In this document: piece after piece, positions 49,751 to 62,791 of the stretch
How the letters are laid out: the number at the start of each line of letters is the position of its first letter
Numbering within the stretch: position 1 is the first letter of the stretch
Assembly (NCBI GenBank): GCA_033002965.1
Contig: JAURVB010000804.1
Coordinates: forward strand, 1-64,000
Direction of reading: 5' to 3'
DNA length: 64,000 bases
Source: Piper betle
Lineage: Eukaryota; Streptophyta; Magnoliopsida; Piperales; Piperaceae
The notes under the pieces: generated by a model
What the model saw: the letters and a program-made list of their open reading frames with translations, nothing else
Database searches by the model: none
What the model was told of the DNA's origin: nothing
Program-made: the position numbers and the translations under genes

Positions 49751-50115
49751 TCTTGGATGCAAAACATATCTTGATTGATTTCTTACTTTGTGATTATTTG
49801 ATTAAAAAAAGTAGCCAATTTCCCACCTAGTACATGGTAGTAAGTGTCAGAGCAAGAGCATTGAGAAATAAAAAACATATTTTTAATTAATCAAACTCAG
49901 TTTTCTATGTTAATATCTTGATGGTTTTTCATTTTTTTGGGGTTTTGAGACAAATTGTTTTTTTTTTTGGAAGGGGGAAGGGGGGTGTGGGCGTAATTTT
50001 TGCTTTCTAATTGGGTTGGAATTTTCACTGATAGGATGCTTTGGCCAAAACATACTGTGTCAATTTTCTCCATCATAGGCCTCTTTTACCCTACTCTTGC
50101 CAATATCAAGTTAGT

Positions 50116-52934
50116 TGCCAACGAAAACTTATGAAACTTTAAGATTGCCTCACACTGGGTGATAAGCAAACATACTTAAACAAGTGTCGGCTCGTATGCA
50201 CGGCTAATGTTCATATTCATACATACAATGCTTACGCACTCACACCTTCTATATCACCCGCCACGGTACTCAAGTAGCAAAAGGAACTGTTAAGTTAGTG
50301 AAACAAATTTCGAAAATGTACTGCATTACGCAATACCCTCATACACCACACTACCTCAGGGTGTGAAGGAGTACTAGTGCGGTCCATACATATCTCCGTA
50401 CCACTCATTCTCTATATTCGTGAAATCCGGGCAAAATGTGCATGTTTATATAATACGTCTAGGTAAGAGGCTTATATCATATATTTTTGGAGCTTCAATT
50501 TGAAAACCAACAAGAGATCTGATGCTTTGTAGCTTATATTAAACATGCTGTATAAAACAAAGCTAAATGGCCTGATATTGGAGGGATGCAATAAAATGCC
50601 ACCGATGTCGTCCTATGTATAAAACATGATTAAATTCGACAACGCAAGGAGTCAAGCAGAGAGGGAGAGTCATATGGACTTGTGGTCTATAGGTCTAAGC
50701 GTATCTACACATTTACGGCGAGTTCGAACTCCAAAACCTATATCGGAACCCACTACTAAATAAAACACTAACATCTCTATAAGATGCATGTTCGTAGTGG
50801 ATGCTCATATCATCAATACATCACAACAAAAACAATACTAACAAACCTATAACTAAACATGTGGCACACAAATCAAGACATAATAATAAATAAATAAATA
50901 AACGAAGAAAATACACTCATAGATAATTAGATAAATAATAAATACATTAACGTGAACACTACTCTAATCATAAAATAATAATATAATTATACTATATAAA
51001 TATACAGGTAAATATGAGTAAATATCAATATATACTCGTATTAGAAAACACACACATATATATATATAATAATTCAATAAATAAATAAATAAATGGTTAA
51101 TATTTATTAATAATGAATATTAATAATATTATAATCATAGAATACAATAATACATAATTAAATACAAAAAATAATAACATACACATAATGAACAATTAAA
51201 TAAATAAATAAATAAATACAATTTAGTACACATAATAAAACTAATATTCATAAGTAAATATAATATTAATAATAACAAATAATCATGTAAACATTCATCA
51301 TATATGATAAACATATAAATAAAATAATAAATAATAAAGAATAAATAAATAAATAAATAAATAAAAATCATCATAACATCCAATCATGCTAAATTATATG
51401 AATATGCATCTAAACTAATATATAAGTTCTTGAATTACTGAAAAAGGTGCAAGAATGGATGAAATCAGTTCGCAAATGAGCTGAACTGGACTGAATCGAG
51501 CTAAACCAAACAGAATTGAATGCTAAACCAAACCGGTTTCGATTAACTGAAAAATGGGCTGGGTTGGCTAGGCGTACCTAAATTGGACGGGTAGACTCAG
51601 ACATGGGTTGGCGGGCTGGTGAACATGATTAGGTAGGCAAACCCAGACACGGGCAAACGATCACAAACCGAGCAAAAATGCCGTAGGGGTGGCGGTGCCC
51701 ATCGCCGGAAAACACGGATGGTGGTGCAGCTTGGGTCACCCCCAGTCGAGAGTAGTGGGGGTGTCAAGGCAGAGCTGCTAGTGGTGACAATCGGCAGAGT
51801 CCGGCTACTTGCTGGTCGGAAAACATCAAGAAAGGGGGATGAACGCCGCCGGGTGGGGCGACGTCGCCTGTGGGCAATCACGGTCGCGGTGACAATCGTG
51901 GGTGGTCTCAAAATGCTGGCCTCGATGAGATGAACCTATCTGGGTTGATGGTCGGTGGTGTCTGGCTGGAAAATGGCCAAAAACCATGTCGTGCAAGTGC
52001 CCATCGTCGGCGGCGATCGCAGCCACGACAGAGGTCGATGTCAGTCCCAAATTGTAGTTCGTGGCAAGGGGAAGTTGTCAGGGTGGTTGGCTTCGCTGAA
52101 GGACACTTGCCAGCTCCGAAAAATGGCCCGAACGACTAGCGGTGATGACAAAAACCAACAGCAAAAACGTTGTTGCCGGTGGCGATCATGGGTACAGACA
52201 GATAGCTGGTTGCGAGGTAGTCAGAGGCATACCGATCTGGTAGCTGGGGGAGAGGTGGAAACTTGCCGGCGGCAATCCAAAGTGGTGGCAGTGCTGAAGG
52301 GTGTAACTCTGAAAATCAATAGAAATGCTTGAAATATAAATAGGAGAAAATTAGGTTGATGTGGATTGCTCAGGTCTTGCCACGTGACACTATCTAAATG
52401 CCCGATAACTCGTGGTCTAGTAGGACCTACCTATGGGTATATGCAATATACATATGGATGAAAAACTTGGATTGAGGCTATCCAAAGTCAAAATTGACTC
52501 GAGTCCTTAAAGTTACTTTATAGGTGGGAATCGAGGCAAGAAATGTAAATGGGCCTCGAAACTTTAAACGCAATCGAGCTGGGCCAACGAAGCACAATCC
52601 GATAGTCTAAAATCTCTATAATACATGCAATGAGATACCTTTAAAATCCCAAATGGATACTAATGCTGCAACGGCCTAGATATAGGCATAAAATCCTAAC
52701 AAACTTATAAAAATTATATGTATAGCCCATGTATACACTAATAACTCATGCTCAATTGTATCATAACTGAAACTATTATATGCATGTCGGGCATACTTAA
52801 CCTCTATAACATGCCCACATGGCCATCTGAGCCTCATACTCATATTCCTAAAATTAATTAGGCTCGAGCTCGCTTAAATCGACTCGATACTGACCCGAAC
52901 AAGGAAAAACTAAATCGGAAAATGGGGTTTTACA
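50116..52934 (-). mobile_element. Diverged LTR fragment related to the LARD LTRs
   Basis: On the minus strand it starts TGTAAAACCCCATTTTCCG at 52934. In the same order as the large LTRs it carries a GC-rich block (51700-52270), an A+T-rich stretch, a GCGAGTT.GAACTCC segment near 50717 (compare GCGGCGAGCTCCTAC) and short conserved words. It lacks the other terminus because it ends at the copy 4 breakpoint near 50115. It is more distant than the other copies. The frames at 51597-52332 show no known domain. Confidence 0.55.
50880..51370. repeat. A+T-rich tetranucleotide tracts
   Basis: Several runs of TAAA/AATA tetranucleotides and TA dinucleotides, for example at 50887-50901, 51074-51093, 51197-51217 and 51340-51365. 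Simple sequence inside the LTR fragment. Confidence 0.75.
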
Positions 52935-53617
52935 TATTTACATCTAGAAATATCCAAATTATTTTTTTGAGGACTTATTATTATTGCACATGCATACCAA
53001 AAAGGTTGTACTTAACAAGTGGCACGGTAAGAAACATGAATAAATGTGAATAAGGGGGATAAAAGCCAGGTTCACTTTTTTCATGGAAATAAAATAGTGT
53101 TTAATATTCACATTTTGTGCTCTTGTGTTGGGAGGCACCATTTATCAGTAATGTCATAAATAGTAGATGTTTTTTTTAATTTTGTAATTTTTGGAAATAC
53201 CTCTCTCAAAATTGATAAGCTGCCACGGGGGCACGAAATCTTCATCCCTTGGGAAGTTAATAGTGTCTCATACACATTTTAAAGACCACTCAATAACTTT
53301 AAATTATGAAAATATTGTTTTTCTCTCAATATTAAGAGTCATCCGGATTCAAAGCTCGATCTAGAAGACTTTAAAAAACTCGATTCGAACCTCGATTTGA
53401 AGCTCGAATAAGTCAGGCCCAGGTTTGTATATTTGTTTGACTTGCCTTGACTCAAGCTCAATATTTTCTAAAACATAAGATTTTATATCATAGCCATAGT
53501 TTTCCTTCAATACTTTTAATTGAAATTATATTTTAATATAAAGTTTAGAAATAAAATAGTATCCTTAAATACTACGAATGATCTCGACGTCAGTTCAAAC
53601 TCACATCACCTCAAATA
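52935..53617 (+). promoter_or_regulatory. Distal upstream region of MED15 copy 5
   Basis: Aligns by eye with 14940-15680 upstream of copy 2, with scattered indels, up to CTCAAATA, where the hAT element starts. No recognisable coding sequence. Confidence 0.55.
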
Positions 53618-54857
53618 TTGGCGTGGGAGTCTGTTGGTCGAACATCGGATAAGGCATTGTCCATGTCTGTTTACTTAACCTTCGGCAAAAAGTCTGTCGT
53701 CAACGGTCAAGTCGGTCACTGTCGGCCACGGTTAAAATTTGGTTAATATAGGAAATAATTTTTGTCTCATATTTATTTTATTATCGAATTAGTTTTTTGG
53801 TTATAAATATTATTTTTTCTCATAAAAAAACTAATATCTCATTTATGTAATCTTTATCTGTTTCATTTTTTTTGTTTCATCATGTCAATTAGTGTAAAAA
53901 TTAAAAACACTTTTTTTGAAAAAATATATGAATAAGGAAATATTATATTATAATGAGAAAGATCAAAATATAAGATTAATTTGAAATCTATAGCTAGATA
54001 TATGTCAAATAAGCCCTCTATTGGAATTAAAAGTTTATTAATTATTCGTCTTATTGGAGGCTTAAGTAAGAGATTGTAAAAAGTAAATAAGTTGATTATA
54101 GAATGCTCATCAAATGATTCAACACGAACTGATTTGAAGAATTATTTTGATGAACTAACTATTTCTCTAATTGATGTAGTAGATGAGTAATTTAATATAT
54201 TATCATGGTTGAGATTGAACATAGTAAAATATCATATTTTGGAAAAAAATGCTCAAGATATTTTAGCCATTCCTATATTAACCGCATCTTCTAAATCAAT
54301 ATTTAGTGTTGGAAAACAAACAATTGGTTCATGTACGAATTGTTTGAGTCAAAAAATACTTAAAGCTTTGATATGTGCACAAAATTATTTGTAGGAGTGA
54401 ATACAAAAGTAATTTATATTTTATATTCATGCATTTTCTATTTTTGATATTTTTTTAACGTATTTTCTTCTTTTGCTACTACATTTTTTACTTGTAGAAA
54501 AATAAATAAATTTATCAATAAATTTATTTAGAATAATGAATATTAAAAAATGAGAATATATTGATGATTGTGTTTATGTTGAGCATTTGAGAATGTTATA
54601 TTTAGTTTATATTCTTGTAATATTTATAAAACATTTCTACCAGTAATTAATTTTTTTGTATATTTTTTTATTTAAGTGACCAATATTAATAAAAAATCAA
54701 ATTCTAGAATATTTTGTCTTTAAAATATATATAATATTAAATTATACTTTGATGTTGAAAATTACTTTAAAACCCTATACACGATTATTTTTTGTTTGGT
54801 CAAATTCCATTAGGTGACTTCGGTGGAGTCGATAATCTGGCATCCGCGCCGCCCCTA
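53618..54857 (+). mobile_element. hAT transposon remnant in the copy 5 promoter
   Basis: Flanked by a perfect 8-bp duplication CTCAAATA (53610-53617 and 54858-54865); the empty site is GGCTCAAATACTAATTG upstream of copy 2. The 1,240-bp insert carries a decayed transposase C-terminus. The terminal inverted repeats are poorly preserved (TTGGCGTGGGAG at the left; TAGGGGCGGCGCGG read inward from the right). Confidence 0.8.
54120..54394 (+). pseudogene. hAT transposase C-terminal dimerisation domain, decayed
   Basis: From about 54120 the frame reads TDLKNYFDELTISLIDVV, then a stop (54188), then FNILSWLRLNIVKYHIL followed by AQDILAIPILTASSKSIFS, GKQTIGS, LSQKILKALICAQNYL and a stop. This is the hAT C-terminal pattern: WWK.N...YP.L..MARDILAIP, then the SE.AFS segment, then LSP..VEALIC..DWL. 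The usual Trp pair is now WL and the conserved Glu of SESAFS is Lys. The catalytic regions are absent, so it is non-functional. Confidence 0.85.
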
Positions 54858-57800
54858 CTCAAATACTAATCGATTCGGTTCGAAGTAATTGTTAGGCCGA
54901 CGTATCGTTGTTGTTGCTGTTTAGGGTTCCTTTTCGATCCCAGGCGGCGGGGCGGAGCGGCCATGGATGGGAGCAATTGGAGGCCGGCGCAGGACGGGGG
55001 CAATCCGGGATGGATTCGCCCGATTGGAGGAATCAGCTGTCGCAGGAGTCTCGCAGTCGGATCGTCAACAAGATGTGAGATTTTTTTTTTTTCTGTTAGT
55101 TTTGTGCTCAGAGATGTGAGAAATTTCCTAAATTTGGTGTGGTTTTTGGGTGGGAAATTGGGTTTTGATTGTCACCCTTGGCACTTGTGGTTGTGGTAGG
55201 CAGTTCGCATGAGACTTGATTGAGCAGACTCCGAGAAATTCCTCTTTTTTAGTTTTTCATGTTTTTATTTTTAAGGTTTTTTTTTAGTTATTGCTTATTG
55301 GAATCTGTTATTTAGAGCAGACTGTGAGAAATTCCTTATTAATATGGTTGTTAGAAGAAAATTTGATGATTTGATTAACATTTTCCCTTTTTCTTTGTTG
55401 GTACATAGATAGGATTTTTGGGGTTATCTGTTGAAGCTTATATGTCTGTGATAGACAGTTTGCAAAATTATATTGATGTTGAGAAACTGAAAGAATTAAA
55501 CTTTTTTTCTATTGTTTGCTACTTGGAATCTCTTATTTTAGCAGATTTACTAGTTGTTTGCCCGTGCAATGTGCGGTGCAATAAAATATCATTTGCTAGC
55601 AATTATTATTTAAAGAATCATATTTTATATAAATACTTTCACTTAAATTAGTAAGTTAGCTCCTAGTTATATAAGTTAGATATTTTAATTATGTTGTTAG
55701 TCATAATTAATTTTTTAGAGAATCTTACTTTTTCAATAATTGATAGTTTTTTGATAGAATAGGTTAAAATTCTGAAATAATAAAATGATAATAAGAAATG
55801 CTTAAGTTGTAAAATAATATAAGGCATGTGATATGGTGCGGCTAGTTTATCTTCATTGTACTTTCATTAAAATAGATAAATATTGATGATACTTTTATTG
55901 TTAATACTTTTATTAATAGGTAGGAGGGGTTTTCCTAACACTTTTAGTAATATTACCTTATTAATGGGAAAAAGGTAATCCTAATAAAATCGTAAAAGGA
56001 CGCAGCAGATTCTTGTAAGAAGTCTTCAGCTTTATTTTATATGTGTACATATAAAGAAAGATAGTTACTAACAAATGAACCATAACAATTTTATATTTAT
56101 CAACGAAGATGCTACTTATCATTTTACTTTATAATAGATTAAATTTGGAAAAATTTCAAGTGTCTTTCAAATTTGATCAGAAAAAAATAAATAAAAGGAA
56201 TATGGAATCACATAAAATTACAACGAGTGAAAAAAATTAATATTTTTCAATTGGATACAAATCAAATACCTATTAATTTTTGCAAATAAATTTCAGTAAT
56301 TCAATGAAAGAAATTCGAACGTAATGGTAATCTTTCTAAAAAAATCTGGAAATAAATCTCAAGATTTGTTTTTGCATGTTTAAAAAATAAAAAGCGTAAA
56401 CAAATCGAATTTTGTAAGAAGTAATAGAATTATTTTGAGACACTACTCTATTCTAGGTAAGAAAATAACAAATTCAAGGATAATAGAGATGTTTATAGAT
56501 CCAAATTACATACTTGGTTTGCCGTTGACAGATTCAATTGTGTGAAAAAATTTACCATAAGAGGTGTACGTTAGTTTTAAAGAATCTAGGATAATGTAGA
56601 AGATTTTACTGGACTGTGTATCATATATGTGGAAAAATAAAATAATCGAAGCTTGGTAATCATAGATTTCCTTTGTCTTTATTTATAGGCATGCACAACT
56701 TACAAAAGCGATTACCAACATAATCTCTAATTTCTTGGATACTGTCTAGACCTACTGATATGATTGCCCATTCAAATTTTTAATTACATCCTTAAGACTA
56801 GGACAACAAATCAAATCATCCAACAATAAATATTAGCAAAAAATGGAGATGTGGAGATATTAGGAAGATATGATAGATCTTATGCTTGGCAGAAGTAGGA
56901 ACTTACATCTAGAAGACAATCTTATAATTAGAAGTCTTTTGTTCTTCGTTGTGAGTATATGGCAGAAAACATGCCACTTTGTTTTTGGTATGGAATTTGT
57001 TTTGAAATATAATTTTGCAAGTTGTGATTGCAACTTGGTCGTGCAAAGCCTATGCAATTGTCTATAATGTAGTTGGAATAAGGTCTAGATGATTATGATG
57101 TGGAACTTGAAAGCTTTTTTATCTTAATTGACAGAAGAAAATCTTTGCATTTGCTCATTTTAGATTAAACAAGGTTGTTAGTGATGAGGCCTCAAATACT
57201 GTGTATTATCCTCTGATGGAACTTGATGCCATCTTTCTTGGAAATGGAAAGAAAAGTGACATATTTGGTGCAAATATCGTGACACTAATATCTATTGAAG
57301 AGGCAACTTATTGAAATGGGAAGGAAACTTTTTTAAAAACAACTGAAAAATTTTATGCCTTTACAAGCCTTTAAAGCGAGCGACAATCGATAATTGCAGC
57401 ATAAATATTATGTTCTAATTGCATATTTTATATCTACTGGATTGTTAAATAGTAAAATTCATCATGCACTGTTGTGAATTAATGTCATGTAATCGAAGGT
57501 GCACATTTTTAATAAAGTCTTATTGATTGACACTTCTATAGAGAGAACAATGAGATAGAGGGGCCCATGCAGATTGTATCTCAATGCACTTGCTCTTGGG
57601 CATGACAAATCAATTCTGAATTGTATGATTAAATGTGCAGATTGGAGACTTTGAAAAAGCACTTACCTATTTCTGGGCCGGATGGTTTGGGTGAACTTCA
57701 GAAAATTGCTATCAGATTTGAGGAGAAGATTTATACTTTAGCCACGAGCCAGGTACAGTATATACTATTAATTTGAAGTCATTATCCTGGATGCAAAACG

Positions 57801-58599
57801 TATCTTGATTGATTTCTTAATTTGTGATTGTTTGATTAAAAAGAAGTAGCCAATTTTGCCACCTATTACTTGGTTGTGAGTGCCGAGCAAGAGCGTAGAG
57901 AATTAAGAAACATAATTTTAATTAATCAAACTCAGTTTTCTCTGTTAATTTCTCAATGGTGTTTTTTTTTTGGGTATTGAGACAGATTTTTATTTTTATT
58001 TTTTTAAGGGTTGGGGGGGCGCGTGGGTGTGGGCAGAATTTTTTGCTTTCGAATTGAGTTGGAATTTTCAGCGATCGGATGCTTTGGCGAAAACATTCTG
58101 TTTCAATTTTCTACATCATATGCCTTTTTTACCCTACTCTTGCTAATATCAAGTTGGTTATTATATATAATGTAAAACCTAGAAATAAAACAAAGTCCTC
58201 ATCAAGCTACTTTTGACCTTTGTGTCACTTGCATTAGACTGACTACCTGCGAAGAATATCGGTAAAGATGCTTACAATGGAGACAAAATCTCAGACTAGT
58301 GTGGCTAATCCCTCTGGTGTTGGAGGTCAAAACCCTCTGATGCAGGTACCAAAACTAAACATGTTCTCCTTATTTGCATTGTTTGTGGACCATTTGTAGT
58401 GATCACTGCGTGGGCATAGTTTGTTGTCATCATATTACTAACGTTATCATCATCTTCATCATCATTCTTTATTGCCATTAGAAGTGTAGTTTTGATTCTA
58501 TTTTGTATTTGCTCATTGCATAGATCACATGCTGTCATCTCTTTTCACTGCATTTATCAAGCGCTCCTTTGGCATTCCTCTTTCCGTTTTAGGGCAAAG

Positions 58600-59520
58600 A
58601 GAAGAATCAACAAAGAATTTCAAAACTAATTCATACGCAGTTGATGACATACGAAACAAGGAATACACAATTGATAATGTATGAAACTAACTAATACACA
58701 ATTGATTACATATTGACTAAGTCAACTAAAAGTTTTTGTTCAACACAAACTAATGAAGGAAGGCAAAGTAGAAAACATTCTCGAATTGCTTCTCTTTCTA
58801 AAGACGTATTGTTGTTTCTCTAGAGAAACTGTCCTTCTCATGCTATTAGTTGTGCCCTAGGAAGATTAAGAATCAGTTTGGTTCTTTATTTGTCATTTAT
58901 TTGCTTATTTGATTAGTTATGTCTTTTCTTGAGTTGTAGGGGAATTTTTTAATGGATGCATAGTAATAATGATGAAAGGGAGTCATCTATGCTGGGACTA
59001 GTATATTAGAGCCTTTCATGCTTGTTTAGGCCATTTGCTCAAGCCTTCACCTTCATATTTCTCCACATGCCTTCCCCAATCTATTACTTTTCTCATAAAA
59101 ATCCTACTGTGTTTAACAGTTACCGGGCATCTTGTTTCTGATTATTTTTTTATCTTTCTTTGGATTAGCACCCAACATTAGGAAGCCCATTGATTGATGT
59201 TTTCTGTTACTTGGACTGAAATAAGGTTGTTTTCTTGAATTTGGAAATGTTTAATTGTCCTAGGAAGCCCATTGATTGATGCTTTCTGTTCCTTGGATTG
59301 AAATAAGGTAGTTTTTTTGATTTTGGAATTGTTTAATTGTCCTAGGAAACATGATCAAATTTCTCTAGTTTGTGCTACTATTGTATCTGGTTTCTGTGAT
59401 TGGTTATTGGCTGTGATTGGTTATTGGCTGTGATTTTATCACACTAAATGTCTGTTGTACATAAAGGTATTTTTTACAGTCAACATACAGTGCTGACTTG
59501 TGGTCTGTTAATTTACTCAA
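58600..59520 (+). other. Intron 3 sequence specific to copy 5
   Basis: At AGGGCAA (about 58592) copy 5 diverges from copies 2 and 3. It continues in A+T-rich intron up to the exon 4 acceptor. An 82-bp tandem duplication (starting 59180 and 59262, AGGAAGCCCATTGATTGATG) is present. A short GGCTGTGATTGGTTATT repeat lies near 59400-59430. No coding evidence. Confidence 0.55.
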
Positions 59521-62150
59521 CTTTTATAGCATCAAACGCTATGCAGTCGCAAATGCGGAGCCAAGGTCAGCAGCAGTTACATTTGACAATGGTTAATCCA
59601 ACTCAGAACAGCATCCCTTCTGCTGCTGTACAGAATTCGGTGAGCTTGTCAGCAACGATGCCCGTGATGACAGGGTTAACACAGACTGGAATAACGGATG
59701 TTGCTGCTCAGAATACTAGCTTGCCTCCAAGTTTGGGAGGAATAGCACAAAATTCTAACAGTAATTCATTAGTTGGACAAGGAGTTCAACCAAATGTTTT
59801 TGCCAATGCACAGAGACAACAGCAGCTACAAGGAAGCCAGCAGCAATCCCAGAATCCACAACAGCAGTACAACATCCACCAGCAGCACCAACTTCGTAAT
59901 CAGCTTCTCAAACACAAGATGCAGCAGCAGCAACAACAACACCAGCAAGGAAATATGCAGTCCTCAATGCTCTATTCTCACCTTCAGCAGCAGCAGCAAT
60001 CCTCTCTGTTGCAGTCTAATCAGTTACAGGGCTCTAACCAATCTCTTACGCAGATACCTTCCGGACATCCTCCTAGCCAAGCACTGCAGCAGCCATCTCC
60101 TTCATGATGCAGACTGTTCCACAGTCTGGGCTGCAGCAGAACCAGCAAGTTCCATCTGTTTTACATCAACATCAACAGTCACTTATGAGGCCGTAACAGC
60201 AACCACAACAATCTTCTATGCACCAGCAGGTATACATCTTGTACCTCCTTTATGGTATGCACTGAAAGTAAGGAATGCCTTATGTGAGACTGAGGGATGC
60301 ATGATTGTTTAGATATTTGTGAGATCTCTTCTTTTTACCTATTTCGGAGGTAGTTATTGTTTTGTGTGTATATCCTATTTTGGAGGTAGATATTTTTGTG
60401 CTTATGTGTCAATTGGATAAAGTATAAGGGTTGGCGTTAAGAAGGGCATCGGGTCATCAAAAGTTTTGCCATTTGTGATTGCATGGATCTATGCTGCTGA
60501 CACCCTTTGGGTACCATATTTAGTGCTAGCATTAACAGACTAAGAAATTGGTGGTTTTGATTGTGTACAGTCCAGATATTTGTTAGTATTATGAGCACCA
60601 TGTTTAGTGCTATCATTAACAGACTACTGTTCTGATTAAATTTAATGCGGATGTTGCCTTCACAGCAACAACAATCACAATTGATAGGACAGCAACCGAA
60701 TTCCCATGGTCCTCAACAAAACCTTGGACAGCAGCAAATTGGGTTTCAAGAAATGCAGCAACAGCAGCAACAAAGATTGCTTAGTTCAGCGGCCAATTTA
60801 TCCAACATGCAGCAGTCCCAACAGCCATCCATGATTAGTCAACAAAGTAATATCTCAACATTGAGTCAGCAACAGCAGTTGTCCGTACAAAATAATGGAG
60901 CTGGAGGACAACAGCAGCAGCAGCAGCTAACTCATCAGGGCAACTTATCAAACATTCAGCCCCATCAAAACTCGATGCACATGATGCAACAGGCCAAGGT
61001 TGTGTCATCCCAACAGCAATCTAACCAACAGACATCCTCAATCGGATTGTCATCGCAAGGGCAACAACAGTCTCAATCGCTTGCACACCAGCAGCAACTC
61101 ATGTCCCAGCTTCAGTCGCAATCAGCTCAATTGTCACAGCAGATGACTTTACAGCAGCAACAGCCGCAGGCAAACTCAATACCATTGCAGCAAAGGATGC
61201 AAGCTACAGGTAATTTACTTCAGGGGCAGAGCACTATTGAGCAACAGAAGCAACATCCTTTTCAAGTTCAGAGAGGACTTCCAGAAGCTTCATCCAGTGA
61301 GTTCGAACACTATTCTTTCTTGTGTTGATGTCATTTTATCTAACTTTATCTCTAGTATTGGTCTACAACAATGGGTGTCAGCTTTGTATGATTGGATTGT
61401 TGTTCAATCTCTCTGATGCAGGAGCATACATTAGGAACTAGTCAAAGACCCACCCATGTAATGCGTTACCTATAATATTAAAATTTTATTTTTATTTATA
61501 TTTTAGCTTTAATATTACGCAGGTTAAATTTTTTTATTGAAATTTTTACTTGAGTAGATATAAATAAGACTTTTAGTTCAAGTAAAATTATATACTTGAT
61601 TAGAATTATTAATTTTCAAATCAAATACAACTACACTTTAACTTGGTAAAAATTCAAAATAAGAGTTATAAATTTTTAAATTAAATTCAAAAGTATAGTT
61701 TGAAATCAAAGACAGTTTTATTGTTATGGTACTTATAAGTTGTGAACTTAGTTTGCGTGGAGTGCAGGTATACATCTAGTTATTAATATAATAGAGATTA
61801 ATGTAGTGTTGACTTTTCATGAAGAACGAGAAATAGTTAGTATTAGAAAAGGAATTTTTATTAAGAATAATGAAGAGAATTAGGAATATTAATGACAAAC
61901 ATCTTCTATTAGGATAGGAATATTGAGGACCGATTCACATTTTTTAGTGAATACTTATTAGAAATATGGTCCCAATATAAATTCATTGTCAATGTGGGCC
62001 CAAAATTAACCACATCAAAGAAACCCCCAGCTTTATTATAAGTAGATAGATATGTTAAATTTATAATTTCTTTTGTAATAAGACAATATTAATTGCATTC
62101 TTTTAGGATTTCTTTACATCCAGTTTTTACCTTGTTTAGGATTTCTTTTA

Positions 62151-62791
62151 GAATAAAAATCACTTACACTCCCTCTTTTAGCGTAAATGATCACTCACAC
62201 CTCTTGCTTTTAAAAAATGATCACTTACACCCTCTACTTTTAAAAAATGATCACTTACCCCTTGCCTCTTAAAAATAATTACTTATACCCCTTAGACTCT
62301 AATAATGTTAGTAAGTGGTTAAAAATGGTCATGTACAGCCCCGTCATGAGCAAATTTGGACACTCATCAAGAAAAAAATTTAATATTAATTTTTAGCTTA
62401 TTGTTTTATTAATCAAATATAAACATATCTAATCTAACATTAATAGTAGTAAGTGGTTAAATAATGATAATTTTGGCAAAAAAAAAGTTTAATGGCATGA
62501 CAAACTTGGGCATGCTATCAAGAAAAAAATTAATAAAATAATAAGTTAAAAAGAAAATAATATTAAAATATTTTTTTCTTGATAACATGTCCAAGTTTAT
62601 CACATTGTTGAGTTAAAACACGTCTAACATCGGTCACATCATCAATATTTAATTGAAAAGTCATCAATATTTAACCACTTATTAACGGTGTTAGAGTCTT
62701 TTTTAAAGACAATGGGTGTAAGTGATTGTTTTTTAAAGTAAGGGGTAAAAGTGCATTTGTACTAAAGGAGGGGTGTAAGTTGATTTTACCC
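62151..62791. mobile_element. Mutator-type MITE in intron 5 of MED15 copy 5
   Basis: Begins GAATAAAAATCACTTACACT and ends GTAAGTTGATTTTACCC. It is flanked by perfect 9-bp duplications TTTCTTTTA (62142-62150 and 62792-62800), the mark of Mutator-like elements. Interior units of AAAAAATGATCACTTACACC type occur near both ends. This is the longest of the three orthologous copies. Confidence 0.85.

Larger units (their letters stand above)
47188..50115 (+). pseudogene. MED15 copy 4 (intron 1, exon 2 and part of intron 2)
   Basis: Bases 47190-47589 match intron 1 of copies 3 and 5. Exon 2 lies at 48894-48961 and encodes a degraded KIX helix (LDTLKK, GPYGLVKLQKIA). Compared with other copies it has lost 11 codons in frame and its donor context is CCG|GTATAA rather than CAG|GTACAA. 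Intron 2 continues to 50115, where LTR-like sequence begins; exon 3 is absent. Two non-autonomous hAT-type elements have inserted, one in each intron. It cannot encode a protein. Confidence 0.75.

Noticed and set aside
59773..60312. 179-codon frame overlapping exon 4 of MED15 copy 5
   Set aside because: It is an out-of-frame Ser-rich shadow of CAG-rich Gln codons.
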